A stretch of DNA of 64,000 nt. It comes from Typhlomys cinereus. Taxonomy: Eukaryota; Chordata; Mammalia; Rodentia; Platacanthomyidae. Within the stretch, counting starts at the first letter, position 1. The number at the start of each line of letters is the position of its first letter. Below the pieces are notes generated by a model. The model made no database searches. It had not been told where the DNA came from and was given only the letters and a program-made list of their open reading frames with translations. The stretch lies in contig JALPQD010000916.1 in the NCBI GenBank assembly GCA_023101885.1, forward strand, positions 124,001 to 188,000, in the 5' to 3' direction. The translations under genes were made by a program, and so were the position numbers. Positions 44,785 to 56,700 of the stretch are shown piece by piece.

Positions 44785-45058
44785 GTAGAAAGTCTTAAGG
44801 CACTCATTCTTGGCGAGCCTGTAATTCTATTTCTAGGATTATGTCTTAAGAATTAATAGAATGCGATCAACGATTAATAGTCGAGGATATTCTTCCAATG
44901 CTGTTTGTAAGGGAGAAATACTAGAAATAATACAGACAGGCTGACTAACAGGAGAGTGGTTAAATGCTCTGTGGCAAAACAAGATGAGAGCGCATCCAAG
45001 CATTAAATTCATTTCAAAATAATGTTTAATTATCAGGGTAGAAAAACAAATCCTCATC
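44785..45058 (+). mobile_element. LINE-1 (L1M/HAL1-like) 3'-end fragment
   Basis: ctgtaattctatttctagga at 44819-44838, ggatattcttccaatgctgt at 44885-44904 and gagagtggttaaatgctctg at 44952-44971 follow the order of the old LINE-1 end ('caattccacttctaggaatttatcctaa', 'gatgttcatcgcagcattg', 'ggggattggttaaataaat'). Confidence 0.7.
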
Positions 45059-45489
45059 ATTTATGGGGAAATACATCTGGAAGCTGCAAGCTGATGGCGA
45101 GTGCAGTCGTGGCGACGGGCGTGTCTTCGCGGTGGCTCGCCGTGACTTCTCCTCTCCTGGGGAGACACAAGCAAACAGCTCTGGGCCCGATAGGCGCTGC
45201 CCAGAACCACTCCGCGCGAGTCTATGTTGGCGAGGCACGTGTTACCCAGGGCTGCTAGTTGGAGCATGGGTGAGCGGCTGCGCAGGGAGGTGGGCAACTC
45301 AGCGCAGCCGTGCCAAGGCAAGTGCCACTCAGCAGGACGACTAAGCACGAAGCCGGTGGCCTGCGGTTCCCTGGCCAGCCTGTGGGCGGCGCCACAGCAG
45401 CGTCTCCTCCCCTGCCCGCTGCTTGTTGAGGAAGGGCCTCGGGGTCTTGCAGGTCTTCCTCCTCCCCATGATGTGCTCCAGTGCTGGGG
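45059..45489. other. GC-rich unique sequence
   Basis: CpG-rich but without a recognised gene. Confidence 0.5.
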
Positions 45490-45650
45490 TGTGTGTAGGG
45501 GGGAGACCTAGGCTCAGCTTCTCCTCCTGCTCGGCCGGGGGAGGGGGACCCTAACCTCAGCTTGTCTTCCTGCTGGAGGAGGTGAAGGGAGAGATCCAGC
45601 CTCAGCTTGTCCTGTGATGGGGAGCTCTACCTCACCTTCTCCCCCCCCCC
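45490..45650. repeat. Degenerate 50 bp tandem repeat, about 3 copies
   Basis: The phrases ggctcagcttctcctcctgc, cctcagcttgtcttcctgct and cctcagcttgtcctg recur at about 50 bp spacing with G-rich linkers. Ends in a C-run at 45641-45650. Confidence 0.55.
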
Positions 45651-48600
45651 CATTCCTCTGGTGTCTCCTCTCTCACCGCGGACCCTGAGGTTCAGACCCC
45701 CGAAGTACAGCATCTTCAGGTCGGGTGGTCACGCGCACATCGCGGAGAGGGCTGAGGACCCAGTACAATCAGTGTAGCACAGGAAACTTCTCCCTGCTCC
45801 AAGAGCCTTCCCTGGCCCGTCCCCGACAGCTACCCAGCCTCCCGGCCCTGCTCTGCGTCCAGAGCTCATCTTGCTGCTCAGCCCCCAGACGCCGTCTCGC
45901 TTACCTTGCTTGGGGCTTTGGTAAAGCACTTGGTGGACTGACTAAGAAGGAGGTTTACTTCAGCTCCGGGTTCACGAGAGCCTGAGGGCCCATCGCAGGA
46001 GCATGTGGCTGTGGTCAGTCTCGCCGCGTCCAGTCATGAAGCAAAGAGAGATGGACGCTGGCGCTCAGCTTGACTCCTCTTTGTGCGTCAGTCAGTTTCA
46101 GATTCTGGCTTAGGAATCAAGGGGGGTTTAACCACCCAAATGAACACAATCTGGAGAATCCCTCAGCAGCGTGCCCAAGGTTTGTTTCCATGGTGATGTA
46201 AAAATCTCATGACAATCCTAGCACCAAGTTGACTGCCAGGATCAACTACCCACAGACGCCCTGTTCCCTAACTTTGAGTTGCACCTTTACTGTCCCCCCA
46301 AAATACTCTATTAAGTATATTCAGTTATGTGATCACAAGCCACTTTCTCTTTATCTATACTAGGACACGGTCCTTAAAATCTGTTTTTAGTTTCATAGCT
46401 GCCAAAGTACTTATTATAAAACAGGGAGACTCTGATGCCTACTAATTGTTGCTGGTTAATTGGCAATTGATTAGATCATGAGCATAGACATGTGGGTTTG
46501 GGCCTGAATCCGAATTCTTAAGCATCCGTTTTCCGCCCCACCAGCCATCTTTTTGCTGAGCATCGGGCAGGGAGAGGTGTGTGATGAGCAGAGGTCAAGG
46601 CCATCCCTGTGCTTGCTGCCAGAGCTGCAGAAAAATGCAAGTCCTCAGTGCAGCTGAGAGAGGCGTGTAGATATTGGGAAGGGCATGGAAGAGAAGAGAA
46701 AGAATCTACAGCACTTAGGAAGATGATAATGTAGCTGATTCGCAAGAACTCGAGTTCATAAAAAATTACACAATTACGTGCCAGGTTTTCCTGAGTTTTT
46801 GTGCATGAATCCTAGTATTGATTTCATGCAAAAAAAATCTCTACACACTGTTATGCTTTAGGCTGTGGAGGGCGGGGAGTACAGAGAAAAATTAAGAGGG
46901 TTGAGAAAGTGCCTGTTGCTTATCAACTCCTGTTTCGGAGACCAGCGGGTGGATGAAGTGTGTGCACTGCTAATTAAAAATGGGTGCTGCTTCCTTCTGC
47001 CTCCTCCTCGCCAGTGTCTCCAGAGACACACCCTCCAACAGTGTCTTTCATGCCTGTGTTTGGCTGAGACTGAACTGCTGGAAGAGAGAAGAAAGGAAGA
47101 GTGTGCGTATTCCTAGGGGTGGAAACGAATTTGATTTTCACTGAAAACAGCCCAAGCCTCCAGCCATGGCAGGGGGTGAGAAGGCTTTCTTTTATTTGTT
47201 TTGGCTGAGAAAAATCCACTGAGCTCCTTCACCAGTTGGCCTGTTCTGGCGTTTTTCTGCAAGTGTCCAAGATCATCTTTTAATTATTTTGAGAAACAGA
47301 GTCTAAGCCAATAGGAGCATGCAGGAGAACTCAGATTGGGGAACTAGCGGAGGCCATAATGAAGCCAGGGAAGACTGGCCTTCGGAAGGTGGGTGCATTT
47401 TCTGATCCTTCACTCGGGCCAGTCCTGCCAGGGGGAATCCACAGGGGGGAAATGATAATGTGTGAGAGTGTCGTGAGGGGAAGCGACCAAGCAGGTCAGA
47501 GGTGCAACTGACCGCGTGAGAGCAGGTGCTGATAGTGTGTGAACGCACACAGCACAGCTGAACCGGGGATGACCGACGAAAAGAAGTGTCTCATCTGAGC
47601 ATGGCCCTCCTTGCCGGGATGTCCTTCCAGGTCAGGCCTGGTCAGACCCCTGGGACAGTGGGAAAGCCCAGCACTTGGCGGATGGGAGCCAGGAGACAGA
47701 TTGACCATACCCGCTGGAGAGACGCCTCACTTTCCAGACCCGGTAGCTGTGGGTGGGGGTTTGGGCTCTGCTTGTCTGAGCAGGATGTGCAGAACGAGGC
47801 AGGTGTGTCTCTGCCCCAGGGCTGCTGTGCGCGGCCAATGTTCTCTGTCATCTGTGGGGCAAGTCGTGGAGGTCAAGAAAAGTTCTTCTCTCACCTTACG
47901 CATCTTTAACTCTTTCTCTCTCATTCATCTGCTGGAAAGTTATTTCCTTGTGAGCTTCCAGGTAGGTGAGCTACTGACAGACTTGGCTCTGGCCTCCTGG
48001 TCAAGCTATCATGGTGGGCTCTTTACAGAGGTCCTTTAGGCTTTTTACAAGTTGCTCTGATGTGGGGGGCCTTTGTGGCAGAGGAGACTGTGAGAGGAAA
48101 GGACCTCACATTCCCTGAGTGAATGAAGGCCCCCAAAAAACTGGAAAGAGAACTCACATGTGCTTAGTAGACCAGTCTTGTGATTCAACTGGGAACCTGG
48201 GCATTTTCTTCCCACTGAGCTCTCGTCTTCATAGGATGCGGAGACAGAGCGAGACCCATAGATCCCCACACTGGTCCTTTCTGTGGAGGAGGAAAGGAGA
48301 AAGGCACAGTTTGGGTTTCTCTCTATCAAAACCAACTTCTCCACCTCCCAGGCGTGGGAATTCCATTGCTGTCTTTTGCTCGGAGGGTTGGAAAGGTGCC
48401 AGCTGGGAGATGTCTAGTGATGCGCAAAGAAATTTGAACCAATGATCAGCCTTCACCTCAGCGACGTCTGTTGTATTAAAACTCAACAATATTAATTGCA
48501 TGTTAAGGCTGATTTCTTTCATTTCATAACTTGAACTCACCTAGATCATGCTTTCTAGTCTACAGGGAGAGGATGGTTTTTCTCTCATGAGGAAACCTTT

Positions 48601-49048
48601 CACATGACTTGGCTTTCAATCTATTCTTGTGTTTTCTGTCTAGTTCTGAGGCATGGCGACATTTGACTGTGCTTTATGTTGAACCGAGTTGTTTTCCCTC
48701 ACTGCGGAGGCAGAGCCTGTGCCACGGGCTGCATCCTGGATCAGAATGGTCTCCTGCTGCACGAGGGGCCACAAGCCACGTCTGACCAACATTTCTCCTG
48801 CCTTCCATGCTTGGACTCTCTGGGCTCTTGGGGGATGACCTCCTGCCCCAGCTGCTGCTGCTTCCCTGCCGTATCCCACCCTCTGCCATATGGTGCTGCC
48901 ATGTGCTTGGAGAGCCTTCTTCACTCCTCATCTTCCTCACTCCCTCATCTCACCTCCCTCATCTCCCTCCTCATCTCCTCCCTGGTCTTTGTTCCTGCTT
49001 CCTGTTGTTCTCAAGAGAGCTCCAGAGGTAGCCCCTGGCCTTGGCTTC
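45651..49048. other. Unique sequence, no gene recognised
   Basis: 46080-46500 is an AT-rich island without repeat landmarks. 46860-47200 and 48440-48660 are similar but weaker. 48880-49010 is pyrimidine-rich. An 83-codon frame at 46865-47116 has no recognisable domain. Confidence 0.45.
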
Positions 49049-49560
49049 CAGCTGGTCCACACACTGCCCCCGGCTGGTCCACACACTGCTCCGGGCTGGT
49101 CCGCACCCCCCCCCCGGCTGGTCCGCACACTCCCCCCCCGGCTGGTCCACACACTGCCCCCGGCTGGTCCGCACACTCCCCCCCCCGGCTGGTCCACACA
49201 CTCCCCCCCCCGGCTGGTCCACACACTCCCCCCCCGGCTGGTCCACACACACCCCCCCCGGCTGGTCCACACACTCCCCCCCCCCGGCTAGTCCACACAC
49301 TCCCCCCCCGGCTGGTCCACACATTGCCCCCCCCGGCTGGTCCACACGCTGCCCCCCCCTGGCTGGTCCACACACTCCCCCCCCGGCTGGTCCACACACT
49401 CCCCCCCGGCTGGTCCACACACTGCCCCCCCGGCTGGTCCGCACACTCCCCCCCCGGCTGGTCCGCACACTCCCCCTGGTTCATCTGCACACTCCCCCCA
49501 GCTGGTCCACACACTTCCCCTGGTTTGTCTTCACACTCCCCAGGCTGGTCCACACACTCC
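49049..49560. repeat. 22-26 bp C-tract minisatellite, about 22 copies
   Basis: Units of ggctggtccacacactcccc with C-runs of 4 to about 10 before the next cgg. Unit length varies mainly through the C-run. Variants: gcacac for cacacac, tagtcc, and decayed right-hand units (tggttcatctgcacactccc, tggtttgtcttcacactccc). Frames of 111-296 codons are stop-free artefacts (Pro/His on plus, Gly/Trp/Thr on minus). Confidence 0.97.
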
Positions 49561-49937
49561 TGCTAAGAATTCTCCCCTGGCCATGTGACGCTGCCTTGGG
49601 AGGTCAGTGCGATATGGTCAGATGATGTCAGGTGATGTCAGCTGGCTCAGGTAGCTGTCTGACGGTGTCTTTCCTGTCTGCTGGACTTGTGATCCTAAAG
49701 CGTAGACGCCTGGAGCTGTGAGCTGTTCCCATGCACCCTCCTGGACAGAGCCAGCACACGGAGAGAACAGAGCCGCTGTGGGTGGGACACGGGTCTGGGT
49801 GCTGTGTGCCTCCTGACTGGAGCCACAGTTTGACTTCCCAGCCGGCTGCCCCGAGTCTCGGTCAGTGCTGCAACCATGTGCTTGGAGCCTCCCTGAGTTT
49901 CAAGATGAACCGGGGCAGATGCTCCCAGAGTCTGGCC
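49561..49937. other. Unique spacer
   Basis: No feature recognised. Confidence 0.5.
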
Positions 49938-50015
49938 TGCTAGAGTGCACGGTCACGGAGAGGAGTGAAAGGAAACTGCTAGAATGCACGGTCACGGAGA
50001 GGAGTGAAAGGAAGC
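49938..50015. repeat. 39 bp tandem duplication, 2 copies
   Basis: tgctagagtgcacggtcacg at 49938 recurs as tgctagaatgcacggtcacg at 49977. Both continue gagaggagtgaaaggaa. Confidence 0.95.
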
Positions 50016-50383
50016 CTCCCCATCTGCACAGAAGCAACACACGCCAGCGGATGGGCAGATGTTGCAGTGATGTGCTGAGAAGATCGTTAGAGAATGTGCA
50101 GCGAAGGGGTCCGGGGAGGCCGCCCTTGTTGCATCGGCTGTGCCTGGTGGAGAGGGGCATGCCACAGGAGTACAGGGGATCAGCGGCGAAGGTGTCCACA
50201 GGATGAACACGACTGAGAGAGGAAGTGAGGTGAGGTCTCACCAGAGGCTGGTCACCAGGAGGGGCCCAGGTGGAGGGGATGCTGGGCAAGAGCAAGATGT
50301 TGAAATCTCAAGCTCTTCCATCGGTCATGCTTGATGCTGAGGTAGAGGCCTGAGCTGTGTGACAAAACAGAGACAGTCTCAAA
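50016..50383. other. Unique spacer
   Basis: No feature recognised. Confidence 0.5.
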
Positions 50384-51838
50384 CACCTGGGAATGCAGTG
50401 GTCAGCTGCATTGCATGGTCACCTGGGAAAGCATGGATCATCTGTGTTGCACTGGTCAGCTGCATCTCATGGTCTCCTGGCAATGCACTGGTCGGCCGTG
50501 ATCACACTGGCCGGCTGTCATCACACTGGCCGGCTGTCATCACACTGGCTGGCTGTGATCACACTGGTTGGCTGTGATCACACTGGCTGTCATCACACTG
50601 GCTGGCTGTCATCACACTGGTCGGCTGTCATCACACTGGCTGGCTGTGATCACACTGGTCAGCCGTGATCGCACGGGTCGGCCGTGATCACACTGGTTGG
50701 CCATGATCACACTGGTCAGCTGTCATCACACTGGCTGGCTGTCACACACTGGTCGGCTGTCACACACTGGCCGGCTGTCATCACACTGGCCGGCTGTCAC
50801 ACACTGGTCGGCTGTCACACACTGGCCGGCTGTCATCACACTGGTCAGCTGTCACACACTGGCCGGCTGTCATCACACTGGCCGGCTGTCATCACACTGG
50901 CTGGCTGTCATCACACTGGCCGGCTGTCATCACACTGGCTGGCTGTCACACACTGGCTGTCACACACTGGCCGGCTGTCATCACACTGGTCAGCTGTCAC
51001 ACACTGGCCGGCTGTCACACACTGGCCGGCTGTCATCACACTGGCCGGCTCTGATCACACTGGCCGACTGTCATCACACTGGCTGGCTGTCATCACACTG
51101 GTCGGCTGTCATCACACTGGCTGGCTGTCACACACTGGCTGGCTGTCATCACACTGGCTGGCTGTCATCACACTGGCTGGCTGTCATCACACTGGCTGGC
51201 TGTCATCACACTGGCTGTCATCACACTGGTCGGCTGTCATCACACTGGTCGGCTGTCACACACTGGCTGGCTGTCATCACACTGGTCGGCTGTCACACAC
51301 TGGTCGGCTGTCATCACACTGGTCGGCTGTCACACACTGGCTGGCTGTCATCACACTGGTCGGCTGTCACACACTGGTCGGCTGTCATCACACTGGTCGG
51401 CTGTCACACACTGGCTGGCTGTCATCACACTAGTTGGCTGTCACACACTGGCCGGCTGTCACACACTGGCCGGCTGTCATCACACTGGCTGTCATCACAC
51501 TGGTTGTCATCACACTGGCTGTCATCACACTGGCTGTCATCACACTGGCCGGCTGTCACACACTGGCCGGCTGTCATCACACTGGCCGGCTGTCATCACA
51601 CTGGCCGGCTGTCACACACTGGCTGGCTGTCATCACACTAGCTGGCTGTCATCACACTGGCCGGCTGTCATCACACTGGCTGTCACACACTGGCTGGCTG
51701 TCATCACACTGGCCGGCTGTCACACACTGGCTGGCTGTCATCACACTGGCCGGCTGTCACACACTGGCTGGCTGTCACACACTGGCTGGCTGTCACACAC
51801 TGGTCAGCTGCATCTCATGGTCTCTTGGGGGCTTCTGA
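50384..51838. repeat. 18/19 bp VNTR of about 70 copies with 'seed' flanks
   Basis: The core from 50484 to 51805 is a mix of 19 bp units (ggccggctgtcatcacact), 18 bp units (ggccggctgtcacacact) and shortened units lacking ggcNgg (ggctgtcatcacact). GGCCGG, GGCTGG, GGTCGG and GGTCAG variants are interspersed. The left flank 50384-50484 holds two or three longer units with ggtcagctgcatctcatggt. The same phrase returns at the right end (51803-51822). Open frames of up to 314 codons are stop-free artefacts. Confidence 0.98.
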
Positions 51839-52914
51839 TCAGTGGCATTGCTGAGGGAAGTCAAGTCTTCAGAGAAGCCAAGCTGTCATGGGGCTGGTAA
51901 GAGGTGGTAGAAGAGAAAAATAACATGGTTGTGTCCTAGTTTAATGAATTTGAAGTGCAAGAAATGAAGGGTGGGAAATTAATTTGAAAAGAAAACATGT
52001 TAAGCTTCATTTTAGAAAGTAATTTGTGAGAGACTATTTCAGCCACAAAATGCTGAGTGTGGCTGGGCTGACATGGCGACCAGAGGACTCCTGAGACGAT
52101 GTCGCTGGGCAAAGCCCACAAGGGACGATTCCCTGAGCATCTGCTCCAGAAGGGTGAGTCGGAATGAGTCCCAGAGGCTCGTGGAGGGAGGACGAGAAGA
52201 GGGGAGACCAGCAGTGGCCTCAGCAGGGAGGACTAAGTGCCTCGGCCTCGGTAAGACTTGATCCGAGTCTTGCCAAGGTAGGTGAGATTCACACCCATCC
52301 CAGGGACGAGGGACTCACACCCCATGCAGGGGCGCTGGTGAGATTCACACCCAGTGCAGGAGCACAGGAGGTGGAGGGAAGGAACCACGCCCCGCGGAAA
52401 TGCTTTTCCTCAGGAGGTGACCATAGAAACATCTGGGCACGTTCACATCCACCGGCACGCATGGAGGGGTCAAGCTCAGTAAGAACCAGACTGGGCTGGT
52501 TTGAAGAATATTTCTGTGCTTTTATGACGACATCCTAGCTTAGCACAGTCCTTCATGTACCACCAACCCTCCTTACACGCATCGTCCAGCAGCCCTGCCA
52601 CAGAGTTCCTTGTCCACTGGAGGATTCCACCAGGCCGTGAGGTGAATCTTCTGTGTCTAGGAGGAGCGACCGGTTAGAAAGTGGGTGGGTTGCTCAACCC
52701 TTCCCAGCTCCTGTCTTAGCAGTCCTAGGCCAAGAAGGCCTAGGGAGGAGGAAGACTGGGGAGGCCATTCCTTTGCTTGGTTTAGGCCGTTCTCTGGCTA
52801 AAACACGAGGACGCGCAAGTCCAAGACCCACAGATGTGCTAAGAGGAGTTGTAGATTGCAGCTGTGCCTTGAAGGAAAATATTTGTGATGCTGTGTTGGC
52901 TCTTTTGCCAAGTC
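51839..52914. other. Unique sequence, no gene recognised
   Basis: 51930-52040 is AT-rich. 52270-52360 has two loose copies of ggtgagattcacaccca. No gene. Confidence 0.5.
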
Positions 52915-53330
52915 CCAGAAAAAGGAAAGAGGGCATAAGAACGAAGTCTGAAGAGGAAAGAAATGAGAGGTAAGTAGAAGATGGAGAGTAAAACAGAAAG
53001 GGAGAGACAGAAGGAGAGAGAGAGACTCAGGCTTGTAAAGAAGGAAAAATGAAAAGAGAAGAAAAGAGAAACAGAGAGGAAGGAGAAAGGATGGAGGAAG
53101 GAAGAAGGAGAGAAGAAGGGAGGATGAGGAAAGAAGAGAGGAAGGAAGGAAGGAAAGGCAGGAAGAAGGAAGGAGGGAAACAAGGGGGGAAGGAGGGAAG
53201 GAAGGAGAGGGGAGACAGCTGGGGGAGGAGAGGGGAGGCAGCTGGGGGAGGAGAGGGGAGGCAGCTGGGGGAGGGGAGGGGAGACAGCTGGGGGAGGGTG
53301 TCAGCCAGGGAGAAGGTGCAGGGTTTCGTG
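52915..53330. repeat. Polypurine tract followed by 22 bp G-rich repeat
   Basis: 52915-53195 is GA-rich (gagaggaaggaaggaaggaa type). 53196-53308 then holds four units of cagctgggggaggagagggg and variants. Confidence 0.93.
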
Positions 53331-55375
53331 GGGGCAGGTGGTTGAGGGAGGGTCAGTGGTCAGTGTTGACGTGGGGCACAGCAGGGAAGTTGGCACCTCA
53401 CTGCAGCCAATCATCCGACGAAAACCTCAGGCAAGTGCCCCGGGCGCTGCCGACCCAGCATCAGGTACCTGATTCATGCTGTGCTCAGTCGCTGGCAGCC
53501 ATGAAACATGGAACCGTAACCAACAGTGGGGACCTGTACCCCGAAGTCCTCTGACAGTCTGCAGGTGGAACACGCGAGGCTCAGACTCCACAGACGACCC
53601 CCGGGGCTGCGGGCTTGCAGCAGGTCACTTTCCCTGCTCTGCGTAAGTCCCAAGTGAGAAGACGTTCACCTCACCCATTTCCTGCCGGGGGTCTCCCTGG
53701 CCCCCGCGGGCAGGTCGACAAGCCGCCATGGGCCACTGACATCCTTCCCTCCGTCCATCTCCACGCCCTTCGCTGAAGGGGTCTCTCCGGAGCTCCCTGC
53801 GGCTGGACAGCCCTGTGGTCTCCTTCACCACAGGGGGGGCTGCTGCAGCCAGGAGAGTCTTGCAGCCAGGACTCTGGTGCCACGATGAAGGTCCAGCAAC
53901 CGGTGCCCCTCAGACCTGCTCCTCTTGGCTGGGCCATGGGCGCCCCTCGCTCCTGTCCAGCCTATGCCCTCAGACCCCCGTTTCCCTTGCTGCTGGTGTG
54001 CTGGGACTTGAAGAGGTCCTGCGTCCACAGTCCCACATGGGTCGCGCACCAGACCTTCCCCAAGGTCCCCTCAGCGTGATTTTCCAGGTCTGGATCAGTG
54101 GGGTCTGCAGCTTCTGCTATTTCTCAACTGTTCATGAGAACGCAGAGAGTCCGTGCTGTGCCCCCTGCTCCTTAACCATGTGGGTCTTCGCGATGTGTCT
54201 TCACATGTGACCAATGCCACATACTTCTAATCTCTTAGAAATCACAGCATTGGCGGCAAAGAGACCTGTGGCCAGACCCTTGTTCCATTGGTGACCCCAC
54301 GGCCGTGTGTATCTCAGGGGCTGATGCTTCCGTCACTTTGCACTGTGGCTCATTCATTCTTTCTGATCTCAGGAAGACAGACTCTGGGGCGCCACGCAAC
54401 GTGCCCGTGCAAACACGGGGTCCAGTGGCCAAGTGTCCCTGCCAGTGCCCTGAACCAGCCAAACGTTCAGCTGCTAAGCATAGCCGAGCCCAATAAATAC
54501 ACCATTGCTGTTTTCTGGAAAATCTCTCCACACGCCAAGTTTTTGCCACAGGTAACCAGATCTTTCTTACACTCGTACTCTGCCCAAATGTCAAAACAGA
54601 AGCTCCTGTAGCCCTCAGTGACGCGGGGTCCACGTGAGCCGTCCACTTGCTGGCCCGTGAGGGCAGGTGTGTAAGCCCGCTGCAGGCCCGGCATCCTTCC
54701 GTCTGTCCCACCCAGCTCCTGCCTGTCCTCGGGCCACTGCGGCGCCCCCACCCCCAGAGACTGTTTTATCTTTCAGGAGCAGCTGGGCGCAGAGACGGGC
54801 ACTGGCCAGGCTCGTCAATCCTGTTTAAATATTGATCACAAGAATCGTTAGACAAAAAGTCTGTGGACGCAGCAGCGACTCCAAACGCCCAGCCGGCAGA
54901 TTGAGGTTTCCACGGCCAGCGACGTCAGCACCTCGCTTGAGTTACGACATTCATAAGCGAGGCTCCTCCTTGGGGGCTCACGGATGTCCTGGCGTCTGCA
55001 GAAAGCACGCGGCCTTTGCGGCAGCCCTGCATGCCCGGCCCTCCTGCCCTGTCCTGTGCCGCCTCAGCACACGGTCCCCCCATAGCATGGCTCACAGGGG
55101 TTGGCGGTGCGCGTCCTCAGTGCGCTTAAGGACACAATGGCGAGGTGAAGCACGGGGGGGGGGGGGGACCTCCAAGGGACGCAGCAGAAGCAGGCGGACC
55201 CTGTCCCGAGGTGGCTTCTGTCAGAACCTCGGGAGGTCCCAGGAAAACAAAGACCCGTGTGCCTGCCAGGGTTGCTGACCTGGAGCTCGGGTAGGACCTG
55301 AGAAGGGCGTTTGCTACCAGCTCCTGGGTGATGCTTCTGCACGTCCCTGGAGAACAGCTCACTGAGCACTGGCTG
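53331..55375. other. Unique GC-rich sequence, no gene recognised
   Basis: A homopolymer of about 16 G lies at 55153-55168. 54860-55110 is CpG-rich. No gene or transposon recognised. Confidence 0.5.
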
Positions 55376-55797
55376 GGGGTGGGCAGCGAGGGAGGGAGGG
55401 TCAGCCGGGCGCTGGGGGCGGGGCGGGCAGCGAGGGAGGGAGGGTCAGCCGGGCACTGGGGGCGGGCAGCGAGGGAGGGAGGGCCAGCCGGGGCGCTGGG
55501 GGCGGGCAGCGAGGGAGGGAGGGCCAGCCGGGCGCTGGGGGCGGGGCGGGCAGCGAGGGAGGGAGGGCCAGCCGGGCACTGGGGGCGGGCAGCGAGGGAG
55601 GGAGGGTCAGCCGGGCACTGGGGGCGGGCAGCGAGGGAGGGAGGGCCAGCCGGGGCGCTGGGGGCGGGCAGCGAGGGAGGGAGGGCCAGCCGGGCACTGG
55701 GGGCGGGCAGCGAGGGAGGGAGGGCCAGCCGGGCGCTGGGGGCGGGCAGCGAGGGAGGGAGGGCCAGCCGGGCGCTGGGGGCGGGGCGGGCAGCCAG
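55376..55797. repeat. 39-45 bp G-rich minisatellite, 10 copies
   Basis: Ten units with core gggcagcgagggagggaggg followed by ccagccgggcactgg or similar. Units are 39-40 bp, with some extended by ggcgg. At least four GGG runs with one-base loops occur per unit, a strong G-quadruplex signature on the plus strand. Frames of 187 and 248 codons are stop-free artefacts. Confidence 0.98.
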
Positions 55798-56332
55798 GCG
55801 CACCTGGCCCAGGACTGCCAGATGCTCCCACCAAGTCCTGCGGGCGCCCCTTGGAGTCCCTCGGTGCTTCACCTTACTATTGTGTCTTTAAGTGCACAAT
55901 GTGCTGGTCACGCAGAGTGGATCCCGGCGCCAAGCAGCACCGGAACCACTGCAGAGCGCGCTTCCAGGCCATAATGCAGCCGCGCCTTTCTTTCAAGACA
56001 CAGGGGCGGAGCCCAGACCCAGACAGACCGGCTCATCCAGAGGCCAGGGGTGAAGGCTCACTGCCCGACTCAGCCTGTGGGACATCTCACAGAAGCCAGA
56101 GGCCACTCCGAGTGAGGATGAAGCTGCGTCGTTGGCCCTGATGATGAGCAGGAGGATGATGAGCAAGAAGGAGGAAGGGCAGTCAGAGCTCCCGATGGTC
56201 GGCCTGTGGGGTTCAGTCCATACCAGCTGTGACCTCTAGACAGAAGACCCCATGTCATGCCAGCACATTGTAACGTGCTCTTAACTGTCATCAACAGAAA
56301 ACAATGTGCAGATGCAAAGAAAGAAAATTACA
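55798..56332. other. Unique sequence
   Basis: No feature recognised. Confidence 0.5.
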
Positions 56333-56700
56333 GGTGGTGAGATGGCTCCGTGGTTCCAGGCTTGCCTCACCTCACAGCAAAGGACCTGAGTTCAGATCCC
56401 AGATTTCACTCCAGAGTGCTGAGGCTGCGTGGCCAGGGAATGGCCTCCACAAGCCGGCTGCCTACGCGAGCCCTACCAGAGGATTCTGAGTTGGATTAGG
56501 GACTCTGTCTCCTAAAAATAAGTGAGGGTGGTTGAGAACGAGTTATGATATATTCCTTTGGCCTCCACAGTTCCTTGCACGCATGTGCTCACACACCTGC
56601 ACACGTGTGTGCCTGAACTTAGCGGTACAAGCACCTGAACACGCACAGGCGCCTGAACGCACGTGGACATGCATGCATGCATGTTACGCACCCCGTAACA
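56333..56700 (+). mobile_element. B4-type SINE, sense, near full length
   Basis: Head ggtggtgagatggctccgtg at 56333-56352, then aaggacctgagttcagatcc at 56380-56399, B1-like middle to about 56500, gactctgtctcctaaaaata at 56501-56520, tail tttggcctccacagttcctt near 56557-56576 and a CA/GCAC-rich end to 56700. Confidence 0.8.

Noticed and set aside
48676..49625. 296-codon Pro/His frame partly starting in unique DNA
   Set aside because: Only the first third is unique and shows no domain; the rest is the C-tract array. C-run length changes would break the frame between alleles.
50684..51838. 314-codon and 249-codon frames with His/Thr/Gly/Leu repeats
   Set aside because: The same 57 bp cycle is read in all frames because units are 19 bp (not a multiple of three) and stop-free. 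The pattern is VNTR, not protein.
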